Positions 25,014 to 37,768 of a stretch of DNA of 64,000 nt are shown here, in pieces. Made by a program: the position numbers and the translations under genes. This stretch comes from Rotaria socialis (lineage: Eukaryota; Rotifera; Eurotatoria; Philodinida; Philodinidae), in NCBI GenBank assembly GCA_905331475.1, contig CAJNYU010001589.1, forward strand, positions 301-64,300, read 5' to 3'. The notes below the pieces were generated by a model. That model saw nothing but the letters and a program-made list of their open reading frames with translations. It ran no database searches and was not told where the DNA came from. Numbering within the stretch: the stretch's first letter is position 1; the number at the start of each line of letters is the position of its first letter.

Positions 25014-27862
25014 ATGCATTACTCCTTTTGTTTTTTCGTTTTCAACGTTCTCTGGACGACTACAATAGTCCATGGACAAGTCAATCGTAAATATTAAAAC
25101 ACATGTATTTATTGAACTTGATCGAACATTTTTTGTTTCGCAGCCTGTGTCTCAAATCCATGTAAAAACGGTGCCACGTGCCAAAATATAAACTCCGTTG
25201 AGTACAATTGTATTTGTCCACCCCAATTTCCTGTAGAGGGTAAAAATTGTGATCAATTGATTACGACGACAACAACAACAGTACAACCAAGTTAGCAGTT
25301 CGGGTTTAAATCGTTGTTTCAAATCTTTTTTGCTTTGCTTTCTTTTCATAGTCGTTACACCTGCACCGTCACCATGCGCATCATCTCCATGTCTTAACAG
25401 TGGTACATGTATTCTTCAAGCAGTTTTTAATGATCCATATCGATGTGCTTGCACTCAATATACATATGGAGCACGATGTGAAAGTATATGAAAAACCACG
25501 TTCGATTGCCTTTTTTGGAAACCAAAATACTAAATTTATAGATATAAACCGATGCTTTACAGGAGTAACACCCTGTCTCAATAGTGGCATATGTGTTCCT
25601 GGTGTCAATGGAGCCTATACTTGCGCATGTACTCCACAATACACGGGATCGACTTGTGAAATATTAGTTCAACCAATATGTAAGTCGTTTGTTGACAAGA
25701 AAAATCAATGTTTTTTTTTCTCTCGATTTAGCTATTTGCGCATCACAACCGTGCGCAAATGGTGGAACTTGCCTATCTTTGAATAATAATGCAGCCTTTT
25801 TTTGTAATTGTCCGCCGGGATATTCAGGCTCACGATGTGGTGTGTTATTAGAAGATAATAGGATTAGAGTTATATTTGAATGTTCTTTTGTATTTATTTA
25901 TGTATATTCAAGAATTCGCCAATCCATGTATAAATGCACCATGTTACAATGATGGTACTTGTGTAGCAATAAATACAGGAGGATATGAATGCATTTGTAG
26001 AGCAACATTTACTGGTCCTCGATGTGAAACTCCAAATAGTGGTAACAAGGAAAAGTTTTGTTCTTGTTTTTCTGATAATGATGTTATATTTGCCTATAGT
26101 TGATGTTTGTTCGCCGTCACCATGCAAAAATGGTGCACTGTAAGATATTGATTATTTCATGCTTTCGTTATGGGAGATGTTTTAGTTGCTTGACAATCAA
26201 CGGCGCATATTACTGTAATTGTCCACCGTCCTATACGGGTCAAACATGTGAACAAATAATCAGTAAGAAATGTTCTCTTGAAATCAATTTTTACGATAGA
26301 ATCCATATTTCAGTGAACAATAACGTATGTATTACGAGTCCAAATCTTTGTCAAAACGGCGGAACGTATGAACAAAAAAATGAAAATTAGCTGAGATATT
26401 TTGAATTAAATGCTTAGATGTATTTCACCTGGTGGTAATGGATGGACATGTCAATGCCCGGCTGGCTACACAGGAGTAAATTGTGCCACACCTAATTTTG
26501 GTACGAGAATTTTTTTAATTTTTTCAAAAATAATTTTTTTTAAATTTTGTATAGCCAATACTTGTCTACAGAATAATCCGCAGTGTTTGAATGGTGGAAC
26601 GTAAGTTTATTGCCAAGAAAAAAAAACTCGAGGGTATTGATAAACATTTTTTTCCCCAGTTGTGTTTCGTCTGGAAATACCTATGTATGTTCATGTCTTC
26701 CTGGTTACACAGGAGTAAATTGTGGCACACCTAATTTCGGTAAGAGAATTTTTTAGTTTTTCCAAAATTAATTTTTTTAAAATTTCGTGTAGGGAATACT
26801 TGTTTACAAGGTAATCCTCAGTGTATGAATGGTGGAGCGTAAGTTTATCGCCAAGAAAAAAAACTCGACGGTATTGATACACATTTTTTTCTCCAGTTGT
26901 ATTTTGGCTGGAAATACCTATCAGTGTTCATGCCTTGCTGGTTACGTCGGTCAATATTGTGAAAGTGCAGTACAAGTAGGAACAGGTAGGATAGATAGTT
27001 CGAAGCGATTTTTTAAATTATTTTCATTGGAAAAAATGTAAGTTTGCAAGCCTACCCCTTGCAAAAATGGTGCAATGTGTATTACATTAAGCAACAACGA
27101 TTATTCATGTCAATGTCCTCCTCAATATAATGGTAGAAATTGCGAATTTGTAATTGGTATGTTTTTTAATTTACAATTAAAACAAAACAGATCTAATCTA
27201 CTCTCTATTAAAGCAACATGCAGTCCAGCTTATTGTAGCAATGGTGGTACATGTTCAACGCTGTCAAATGGAGTATATGCATGTGCTTGTCCACCAGGCT
27301 ATACAGGAAGTCGATGTGAAAGTTTTGTAACCAGTATGTTGCTTTCGAAACTCTACGGAATTCTAATATCGATGTTTCTTCTATTATAAAAGATTATTGT
27401 TTACCGCAACCGTGTCTGAATAATGGTGTATGTACTTCAGCTGCATTGACATTTGAATGTAGATGTTCAAATCCTTTTCGGGGAAAACGATGTGAAGAAG
27501 TAACATCAGTTTATTGTAAGTTTTACAGTTGAAAGACAAATTTGAAATTCTATTTGAAATTTTATTTCAGCACCTTGCGATAGTAATCCTTGCAAAAATG
27601 CTGGTACATGCACTGCGTCTGGAAGTATTTATACTTGTACATGTGCGCCTGGTTATACCGGCAACACATGTGAAACGAGTATTCGCCCAGGTAAATTAAA
27701 TTAGTCGTTTTTTTTTCTTATTTTAATTGATTGTATCTCTATTTAGCTGTATGCGAATTGAATTGTTCGCCCGGTTATTGCTTTGCTAATGCAGCTGGTT
27801 CATCACCATTCGCTTGCTTTTGTCGCGACAATTCAATACATCTAAGATCATGTCCTCCTTGA
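25014..27862 (+). CDS. secreted protein with 13 EGF-like repeats
   Basis: Exon 1 (25014-25086) encodes a signal peptide, [21 protein letters not shown]. About 16 short exons follow, starting at 25144. Thirteen six-cysteine EGF modules can be read, of the pattern C-x4-C-x5-C-x8+-C-x-C-x8-C, e.g. [40 protein letters not shown] Cys-rich tail follows ([19 protein letters not shown] ... RSCPP) and TGA at 27860-27862. AATAAA at 27884-27889 may be the polyadenylation signal. A Thr run follows module 1. Modules 6-9 are each split by an extra intron just before the third cysteine, the others not. There is no transmembrane helix, so it is likely extracellular; the modules suggest protein-protein binding. 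A few lack the D/N...N hydroxylation pattern typical of calcium-binding EGFs. Orthology to a named protein is not claimed. Confidence 0.85.
26468..26945 (+). repeat. tandem duplication of two EGF exons with introns (238-240 base unit)
   Basis: The segment from ACACAGGAGTAAATTGTG through the split EGF exons repeats at an offset of 238-240 bases. Similarity extends through both introns (CGCCAAGAAAAAAAACTCGA-like and [16 protein letters not shown] phrases), not only the exons. This is a recent exon duplication producing EGF modules 8 and 9. Confidence 0.8.
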
Positions 27863-29412
27863 GCGATGATTTTTTACTAAACAAATAAAAGCAGCCAGAG
27901 TATCCCGACCTTGCTGTGTTCTAACAAATAATATATTTTTTTGTTCTCGGCCAGGTTAACTGATCATTACATCAGCTGTAGAATATACATAAAAAACTAT
28001 TCATTTTTTCTCATCTCCGGCTGGTTGACCTTGACGGAAAATGTCTGTCTGATAAGAACGAGACACATAAGTCGTTCATTAATGTATGTAGACATTCTTC
28101 CTTGAGTTTCTCAATTTTCTTTTTCTCTCTCTCCCTCTCTCTCTCTCTCGCGCGCGCGCTCGCTCTTTTGCACCAACCATTGCGACAAGGGCAAACGTCT
28201 ATCAAAGACGAGAGAACGAAACAAACAACTCTTTTTCAATGCCAAACTCTGTTTTTATCCGGCGAAGGCAACCTATTATACACGCATAGAATACTTAATA
28301 TAAAACCTTGACAAGAGTCAACAAGTAATGCGTGTTAAGAAACACGACAATGACCTTGAATTGAAGGTGAACTAAACAAGTAAATAAATAAATGATAGAT
28401 CGACTTTATTTTTATTAATTTGCACTCGAGTTTCAAAACGAAAAGATCATGTTACAAAAGAGAACGATACACACACACACACACACACACACGCATATTT
28501 AAGAAGAAATAGCAGCTTGTATAGAACAAATACTGAAGCAAGAAAAAAAAAGCAAAAGCAAAATTATAAGAGAAAGAGAGTGAAGCGAACTTGAAACAAT
28601 GGCTGAAGACGGAAAAAAACACTTAGTGTATTTCTTTTGTTTTTGAATATAGATTTCGTTAAATATCCGAGTGGCAAGATAATGCCTACAAACTGCATTA
28701 ATATAAGAAAAAAGAAAAACATAAAATGAAGAACTCTGTTCGTGTGCCTCCTGTTGTTTGTTTATCAGCAGCCGCAGCAATGAAAAAAAATATCCTGTAG
28801 TATTTGTTTTTTGTTAAAACAAAAAAAAAGTTTGCAGAAAAAACGAATTAATGTAGTACTGTTTTCGAAAAAAGTCACTACTGTTCATCCTGAGAGAAGC
28901 ACACAGAGACGTGTTCCTGAGTTAAATAACGAGAGAACATTATATGAAGTCTGTTTATGTGTTACCCTGCAGATAGGCCTAGCGACTTGAAGCTAAAGAC
29001 ATTACAAACAAAACAAAATGTGGGAAAGTCTTTTGTTTTGTTCTGTTTTGTTTTAAAGAAGCACACTGTGCTCATTAAAGAGAGGAAAACCCAAGAGAGA
29101 CATTCAATGAACATTGATTACAAACAACAATTAATGAGACTTAATATGTACACATCTAAGTAAACTGTATTTTTCCTGCTACTGTTCGAATTTTGTGCCT
29201 CACTCATAGAGAGAAGAAAAATGAAAGAATTAAGTCGTTTTTGTTTAATCATAGTTTTGTTTTCAAAAGTTCCGAGAGTAAGAAAAAGAGACTGTTCTTT
29301 GTGCATATCTACCGGGTTGATATATGTGAATATATATATTTATATAGGGCGAGAGAGATAGATAGATACCTGAGTGAAATGTGTGAGAAATATAATCGTA
29401 CTACATATAGAA
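27863..29412. other. intergenic, convergent 3' ends
   Basis: Lies between the end of the EGF gene (plus) and the end of the TRIM71-like gene (minus). It holds a (CT)n(CG)n tract near 28122-28162 and an (AC)n tract near 28470-28492. No coding exon is supported. The 3' untranslated region of the minus-strand gene should fall in its right part. Confidence 0.5.
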
Positions 29413-32400
29413 TTAAAGAGCAAGAATACGATTGTTACCAAAATCTACGACAAGAAGAAGACCGTCCGGTGTAACACACAATCCACTTGGTCTATCCATA
29501 TGTAAAGGACCTGAACCTTGGGTACCGAATTTTGTTTTAAAAACACCTTGCGGTGAGAAAATTTGTACACGATAATTTCTTGAGTCAGCAACAATTATAT
29601 TTCCTTCGGCATCAATATCAACACCCTGTGGACGAAGGAATTGTCCATTACCTGAGCCTTCGCTACCGAAAAATCGAGCATTTTGAAAATCTGATGATAT
29701 GAATAACAGTCGATGATTATTAAAATCTGATACAATTATATGGCCAGCATGAGTAAAAACGACTCCACGTGGCGAATCAAATTGTTTCCATATAGGCCCA
29801 TCAAAGCCATATTTTCTTAAGAATAGACCATCTTTGGAAAATAATTGTATACGATGATTTCGTGTATCTGATACTAAGATTTGCGATGTTGATGATACTG
29901 CTACATCCCATGGATAATTAAATTGACCGGGTTTCGTACCTTTCTCACCAAATTTAAATATATATTCTCCAGTAGATGTAAAAACTTGTATGCGATGATT
30001 GTCTTTATCTGTAACTACAACACGATGTAATTGTTTATCGAATGCAACACCAGCTGGCCGATCAAATTGTCCCGGACGATTACCTTGTGTGCCGAATTTT
30101 CTTAGAAATTGCCCATGTTTATTAAATATTTGTATACGATTATTGGACCGATCGGCAACAATTATATTTGATTGATGATCACAACAAACACCCCATGGCC
30201 GACATAGTTTACCATCTTGATCACCTTCACCGCCGATTTCAAATTCTAATTTTAAACCAATCGTTGAATAATTACGATTTTGTTTGATTTGTATACGAAA
30301 TGGATTATCTTTTATTGGAGCATTATTTACATATACATTTAATATATGTAAATTATCACTTTGCGCTATGTAAGTTATAAAGTATTGTCCATTTTGACGA
30401 TCATATATGTCGCATGAAACAGTTTGATTTGCACCTGTATCGATTAGACAACATTGAATATTATCGCCACCTGTTGTTCGTAATTCGCCAAGATGACTAC
30501 GTGTTTGTAAATTTAAAACTGTTAAACGATTACGAATAGTAAAATGAAGTGAATCACCATATAATTCACATAATGATGGATATGTTGAAGTAATTAATTG
30601 GCCATAATTTATCAAAGACTTATTGATTAACGTTGGCGAACCTTGAAATTGTATATAATCATCTTCAATAGGTTTTAAATATAATAATAAGGTTTGTTTC
30701 ATTTTAATCGTTTCATTCCATAAACGAGTTCGTATACGAATTAAATCAGCATCGGTGCCGTTTTTTAAACATTCATTACAATCTATTTAGATGATGAACA
30801 AGAAGAAGAAGAAGAAAAATGTAAAGAAATATTTATAGGTAGATCATTCTGACAGCTTACCAAGTATGGTTAAGTGTAATTGTTTAATAACTTGATTTAA
30901 TTCGTTGATTTGTCTTTGTAAGGTTTGCGTTTTCATTGTTTGTATTTTATCAACATTTTTCAATAGGAAATCTTGTCGTTGTGAAAGTATGTCAAGAAAA
31001 TACTTGATCATTGTACGTATTTCATTTTCAATAGTTGCACTTTTTATTGAAATATTCTCTATCGTACGCGTCGATTGTTTCAATGATTCGTCGAGATGAT
31101 ACAATAATGTTTGGGATTCGATTAGAAATTGTTTCGTTAATTGTCGAGCGCTGTCAATTGTATCTTGCAATGATGATAGTGTATGCTGTTGAGCATGAAG
31201 AACTTGGCAGTCATGACAATATGCACGTGAACACATATCACAATAGTAGGATGCCTTTAAATTTGAATGTTCATGGCAAAATATAGTAGTCGATGATATC
31301 GAAGGTGATGGGGGTGCGTGATTATTATTGTTTAAAGTCTCATTATTAGGTGTATTAAGTGATAATTGAGAAAAAAATGAGCTAAATAACGATTGAACAT
31401 CATTCGATGAATTATTTGTTGATGAAGATCGATTCAGAGAAGAATCGAATGGTGTTGTTTGTTGTGATAAGCGAACTACGAAGCAAAAAAAAGAAAGTGT
31501 CCTTGCGAAATAAATAAATAGGAAAATAAAAATCATGCCTGCACTTAATGGTAATATATCTGGCGGTGGTTGTTGTCGTGGTGGTTGACCAATGATTGAC
31601 CGAGAATTATTAATGTTATTATTATGATTGACAGTTTTATTGTTGTTGTTAATATTAAATTGTGAGGAGGATAATAATTGTTGTCGATGATCTTTAAAAC
31701 CGAGCATCTTCGGGTGGGTTAATGCACATTTCTCACACAATGATGTTTCACAGTCGATACAGAATGTATACGGAGGATTATTGGCGAAACAGCATAGTGC
31801 CGGCGGAATATCATTGTTTAATGAACGATTTAATGATGGTGTGGAACTTGTTGTTGAATCAACAGATGAAAATGCTGAATGTTGACGTTGCAGTAAAGAT
31901 TGAGGTGGTGGATAATTATTATTGGTTGAATTTGGAGTGAAGAATGGAGAAAAATCATTACTTTGAACACTACTGGTAGGACTATCACGATCGCCGATAT
32001 TATTATGATTATTTCCATTAAGAAAATTATGAAAATAACGCATAAAGTCAGATGTTGTCGATTCAGAATCATTATTATTAGTTAAATTTGATGAATTTAA
32101 AGATGAAAACGCATTGTTTAAGTCAGTCAATGGTTGTAGAAAACTACTTTTTATATCATTACCGGATGTAAATGGATCGAATGCACTAAAACGTCGATTA
32201 GTGGATGATATTGATGATGTCGAAGAGGCTGATGATGACGATAATGGCGAAAAATTCGGTTGTAATATTGATTGGGACTGTTGTTGTTGTTGCTGTGGAT
32301 GCTGCTGCTGCTGCATACTTGATAAAGGTTGCGATGGAGGCAAAAGTGGAAATTTATTGTTCATAGGCAATGAAAATTGTTGTTGTGGATCAATAAATTC

Positions 32401-32523
32401 AGTGATACAATTCGAGCAAAGTCGAGATAAGGATGATGATGTCATAACAAGAGGCATTTCTTTAAGACACGATGAACAAACGCCACCGGTTGAGCTACCG
32501 TTAATATTGCTAGTTTCATTCAT
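29413..32523 (-). CDS. TRIM71: LIN-41/TRIM71-type B-box, filamin, NHL-repeat protein
   Basis: Three exons in phase: 32523-31545, 31475-30861, 30782-29413; 987 residues. N-terminal pairs C16-C19 and C36-C39 remain where TRIM71 has a RING finger, so a full RING is lacking. After a Ser/Asn/Gln-rich stretch come B-box 1 (about 235-285, CCFANN...CIDCETSLCEKC), B-box 2 (about 390-430, FCHEHSNLKASYYCDMC), a coiled coil, a filamin-like domain (FITYIAQSDNLHILNVYVN) and six NHL repeats ending VVDFGNNRILAL. NHL phrases such as FDRPAGVAFD, NYPWDVAV, SDTRNHRIQLF and FLRPQGVDID match LIN-41/TRIM71 closely. Relatives bind stem-loops in mRNAs through the NHL propeller, repress them, and control developmental timing and stemness. 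Brat and Wech are alternatives, but the filamin domain plus NHL wording favour LIN-41/TRIM71. The exon 1/2 donor (31544) is a non-ideal GTGCAG. Confidence 0.93.
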
Positions 32524-32963
32524 TTTGTGTTTATTTCGCTCGTTTTATAGAGGCCTATCGAGCAAACAGGCCACGATCTGTATAATACTTAACGGGTCAT
32601 GCTGGAAACCTGCTTTCTTACACTCTTTTCTCTCCTTTTAGCTGTCAGCTAACGATGGAACCCGACAACAATCTGAAAATGAAGAGAGAGAAGAAGAAAA
32701 CAATTTTTATTGAATTGTTTTTCAACACAATTTAAATCAAGGTCAATAAGCCTTTATGATCATAAATAAAAAAATAAATGTCTTTCGAAGTCAGTGAGTG
32801 TTTAGCTTACCATCGACACTAATTGTGTCACTTGTACCTAGTCATTATACTTATAAATTTATATATATATATATATATGTGAGACTATGCCTTCACAAAG
32901 CAATCGATTCCGAAGCGTATCTATGTATATGAAGGTGTTTTTTGCTCTCTCTCCCCCTCCCCC

Positions 32964-32998
<35 letters not shown>

Positions 32999-34342
32999 AC
33001 ATTTAAGGTATCACGTGTGTACTTTCGACGCACTGATGTCTCTGTCGATTAGCGCAATAAGGCCAGAAAGAAAAAAAAAGGACGCCATAGATGACGACAA
33101 TGAAACGAGGGAGTACAGCGAATCAGTAAGGGAAAAAAGAGGAAAAATGGCCAAAAAAGTTCCGCGCAAAAAAAAGAGAGATTTTTTCTTTTTTTTTGCG
33201 TCTTGGTTTTTTTCTCTGAATGAATGAAGTTCGCTCTGTCTCTTGTTCTTTCTTTTTTTTCTTCTTCTATCGATAAAAATGCATGTAGACAAGCCTGATC
33301 ATTTGTTCGTTGCATGCAATAGCCTTTTTTTCTTCGTTTCTTTCTCTGTCTTATGTGTAAAGAAGGAAAAAGGCCTGTTGCTCTTACATAAGATATTGAG
33401 TATATTCTCCTTATTCCTGTGCAATGCGGCACCGCTAACAGAAGATTTGTTGCGAGCACGCTCCCGTCTTTCTCTCACTCGCCTTGAACAACAACCGACG
33501 CAATGTAAAGGAGAAAGAAATAGCAAGCTGTTGATCTCCTTATTTTTCGGCACAGCAGAAAGAACAAAAAAAATATAAATGTTTGGTCTCTGTGTCCCGA
33601 GACATACGGCAAGTAAATAAGAAAAAGACGTAGAGGTGCGTACATGAGCGGGTGTAGACAAAAGAAACGAACGAGAAAAAAAATGGGGAAGTCGACGACC
33701 TTGGCCAGTGTGTCTACGTCGTCAACTGACTTAATATTTACGACAATGCAAGAATAATAACGATGTGGGAAAATGCACGTATCATTGACCCGCCGAAGGA
33801 GTTATTTAACCTCTAGGTTCTGATGATCAGCAAAATATCAAAAAGAGAGAAGTTTGTTTATACGAAAGAATCAATACCGACACACTATGATTGACATAAT
33901 AATATTCATAGTTCAGGCGAATCCTTCCCCTTCAGTTCAACGATCGCTCATCAAAAACGACTCAGGCATGAGGATACATTATAACCTTCTTTCATTGCAT
34001 TCTTATGCATCAATCACATATTACTCAACAGAATAAAAAAAAAAGAAAAAGAATCGTATTGAGCTATTTGTCTCTCTTGAACAATGATGATGGCTTTTGC
34101 TTCTTTGTATCCGGCGCAAGCCTATGAATAGTGATGACAGGTAGATAATCGAGCAGATAATAAATCTATGAGAAATATGATTTTATTTAAATATAATCAT
34201 TCTTACAAATAAAAAATAAATAAAATCAAGATCAAGATCAACCATTATCATCTTTCTTTTTTTTTCGGATGAGAATTAAAACACCGCGAGATTAACATTT
34301 AACAGACACCCTCAATTGTATCAGCCATCAATGAATCTTCTT
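32524..34342. other. intergenic, low-complexity
   Basis: Upstream of the TRIM71-like gene and downstream of sterol O-acyltransferase. It holds (TA)n near 32860-32877, a (CT)n tract at about 32945-32998 and many purine- or pyrimidine-only stretches. Overlapping frames of 60-136 codons at 33011-33661 on both strands are low-complexity by-products. A minus-strand AATAAA (TTTATT at about 34192) lies 150 bases beyond the acyltransferase stop. Confidence 0.5.
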
Positions 34343-37300
34343 TTACAAATAATGACGATTACTTGCCACCGAAGCGTTGATATCTACCGTTATTGTATCA
34401 TTTACTTCACGACAAAAGAACGATCGTGGTATAAAATAATCCAATGGACCGTTCTAAAAACAATAGTTTACGATATGAAGAGAAGAAAAAGATACATATT
34501 TATATATAGTTACCACTACTCGAGGACAATTTTGCCGAGCGTACCATTCAATGGAATATAAACACATTTGCATGCCAAGCCCAACGAATAACGATGTCCA
34601 TATAAAAATATTAAAAGCTATACTTTGCGTGCGTCGCGGTAAAATAAGCATTGAAATAACTATTCATACGAAAATTAGATCATTATTTTCTATTTAGAAA
34701 AATAAAACTTACAGCCAAGAACAGCAAATTGTAAAAATAATATTGGATAAAAATAGCCAAATGCCAATGAAAGAATATATTCATGAACGCAAGCACTTAA
34801 AAATATAACCGTATACATCGATACCAAACGATATTTAACACCGAATAACTGAAAAAAATGAAAAATTAGCCTAATAATTTAATCTATTTTTTCGGGAGAT
34901 TTACTGTATGACAATCGCGATAAATATAAGTGTAAAGCCAATCGTGAACAACCTATATAGATATAGATACAATTAAATGAATTATGAAGTAGAACGAATT
35001 ACAATATTCCATGTTCGATAGTAACTGCTCCATGAAGTAGCTGTCCACCAATCCTTGAACAAAGAATAAAATATTATTTTAATTCAATCCAAAAAGCAAT
35101 CCTACATACGCTATAGAATTCTCTATCAGCAAATCGAAGCATTTCAGCGAATGCATTGAGCCAACAATGTAAAAATCCGTAGAAAACTAGAACGAGGAAA
35201 AAATACGAATTCGATATTTATAAATCAATTCAATAACTTTATAGAAAACTGAGTAAGGTTCAAACGATTAAGGGGCCCCCATTTCGTTTATTCGTATCTC
35301 ACGTTTTAACTTTATTGTTGGATGAACATCGAGATTATCGGACGCCCTTCTCAGTAATTGTGTTTCTTACGTATTCAACTGGTTGTGTCGCCTATAGACT
35401 TAATCTATTCTTTTGACAAACAGTCTTAGGATTACTCTTGAGAAATGGCCCGGTTCTTTTTGTGAATATGAAAATTAATCAATCAAAAAAATGCCATACA
35501 ACCGTCTAACATTATAGGCAAAACTCCATTAAAATCAGTAGGGGTCATTCGAAGAAATTCCTTTTAAAACTAATGCGAAAGTTCGTCCTGGCATTCTGAA
35601 ACGCAATTGGCATGTACTCTGCAAGTGTAACATGATTGGCTATTAATAAATTGCTACACTTGAAATCGAAATTAAGTTTTAAATACGAATATTATTTTCT
35701 CTCGTTCTTATGTTCGGCCAATTAAAATACAGCCCGCAGTAGAATTCTTCCCTTCCTTGCTATATACATTGATCGATAGATTCGCAATCAGCAAATATTA
35801 CCACAAAACAAAAGCAGAGCTCCTGGCAAAGTACAATTGAGAATTGATAGAACGAATATCTCTACGGTAACATGATCGGATTTGAAATAGCGAAATACCG
35901 GCAAACAAAAACGATAGAATAGATAATAACTAAAAAATACAGCTGCGACAAATTGTGTTATTTGTGATAGAACATAATTCCATTGTATTGACAATGATCG
36001 AGGATAGGAATCACGATAGATAAGTGTCGGCGCGAAAATAAAATAAATATATTTCGAAAATTCAGGACATGGCGAATGCGACCGAGAAAATACTTTTTGA
36101 TCATTCGATGAGTCGACTGTTTTATCTTCTTTTTTATCTAGAAAATGATCTGCATAGGGAAAGAAATGATTTATTATTATTATTATTATTTACCTTTTTG
36201 CGAATAAATCTGAGCATAAAGTATCGCACGCGGTGCATTCTCTCGTACGAAAGCATGAGATTTCATTAAAAATCGAACCTAAAATAACAAAAAAAATATA
36301 TTTATCTCTAATGAGGGAACATATCCAACTGATAAATCATTTTTGCGATCGAAGTTCATGCATACGATAGATCCTATTGAGGTATGAGAAACCCACAAGG
36401 AAAATGTTCCGTTAATCGAAGAACTCATTGGTGAATTTGGGAGTGAAATATATTTAACTTGAGTAGATAGGCCGATCGGAAGGTGTTTCTTTCAAATGAA
36501 GTAAGCTGCTTCATCTGAAAGTTTCATTCCACGAATAAAGCCAAATAGGAGTCAGAGAAAAGAAATCCGATCATACATTACAATGACCTAACGAAGAAAT
36601 ATCCTCAATCGATTAATCTTCTTATAATTTTACACCCGGGTATATCTTACCGAAAATAATCTATCCCAAAAAATTTCGGCCTAGGAAAGAAACTTCAGAA
36701 TAAAAGTAAAATTGGTATCTCGAATTTATAGTTCACTATTAAAAATGAATTATATACTTGTTCTATTAGAATAATTATTCGTGTAACAATCGGATAATTT
36801 TCAGCAAGAATATAATGTACTGGAAAAAATAAAAATAACGCAATATAACAACAGTATAAAGAAAACCACGTCCAATCGAATATTACTAAAATAAAATAAA
36901 ACTATTTCATTACTATAAATATATTCACTTTGGTAACTTACATAGACTAGTCGGTTTTTTATTTGATTTTTCTGTTTCATTCGATGTGACAATTGGAATG
37001 AACGCCAGACGTTTGTAGGCCCAAAAATGAAAACCACAATAGGCGACTATACAAGTTGATAGAAATAACCAAAGCCAAAGGCGAATACATGATGATAAAT
37101 TTGAAAAATTCCACAGAATAACATCAACGCGAAAATCAAGTCTAGAGATAAAACAAAATGAATTCGTTATGAAATCCATTGAACAATGTTGTTTTTGTTT
37201 GACATACTTTCCAAATTCAAATAAATCATGTATCGCAACTTGTAAGAAAACAATCACAAGAACTGATATAAATATTTGTCGAATCGATCGAAAATGTGAA

Positions 37301-37768
37301 ACTTTCAATAATTCGGTGAGTATCGATGAACGTGCTCGGAAGACTTTTTCTGGAAACGGAATTGATGACGTTGTACTATCCTCACCGTTTTGTGGATTTC
37401 TTAATGGTGATTTTTTTTCAAGTTTATTAATTACTCTTAAATCCATTTCGGACATTACAGGTTGCTTAACCATATCATCTAATGATGGTAAATCCGTGTT
37501 GAGCTTCATTTCGGATGAAAATTGTTCAAGACGACTGTTTATATAATCAAGAATTTCACAACGAAAACGCTATTTAAAACGAAATTATAATCAATTATTT
37601 GAAAAGAACTAATCTTTACTTCAACTGCATTATGAATTTGTCCTGTTCGATCTACTTGACGAAATTCTGCGCCTGCTGATCCTTCTATAAAAATTAAATA
37701 TTGTTTTTAAAAATCGAAGACTAATAATTATTTGACTGACCATAGCACCGCTGTTCTTGGGATGCCAT
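34343..37768 (-). CDS. SOAT: sterol O-acyltransferase (ACAT/SOAT, MBOAT family)
   Basis: Thirteen exons join in phase: 37768-37741, 37684-37620, 37569-37208, 37141-36942, 36885-36758, 36278-36194, 36137-35802, 35186-35110, 35053-35003, 34952-34905, 34848-34713, 34659-34514, 34453-34343; 590 residues. Signature segments: [68 protein letters not shown] (family FYxDWWN; the Asn is Thr here), [13 protein letters not shown], the active-site histidine in SACVHEY, and [12 protein letters not shown] near the end. The enzyme sits in the ER membrane and esterifies cholesterol or other sterols with acyl-CoA. The long cytosolic N-terminus is typical of SOAT rather than DGAT1. Introns are about 45-65 bases except the fourth (73), the fifth (479) and the seventh (615). 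The Asn-to-Thr change in FYxDWWN is the only odd residue seen. Confidence 0.94.

Noticed and set aside
27863..29412. let-7 sites in the 3' region of the TRIM71/LIN-41 homologue
   Set aside because: LIN-41 genes are classic let-7 targets, so I scanned by eye for TGAGGTAG/GAGGTA on the plus strand in the adjacent 1.1 kb and saw none. A computed search with the species' own let-7 would be decisive.
33011..33661. Overlapping 90-136 codon frames on both strands
   Set aside because: Purine/pyrimidine-biased low-complexity sequence with Lys/Phe runs; no domain and no splice support.
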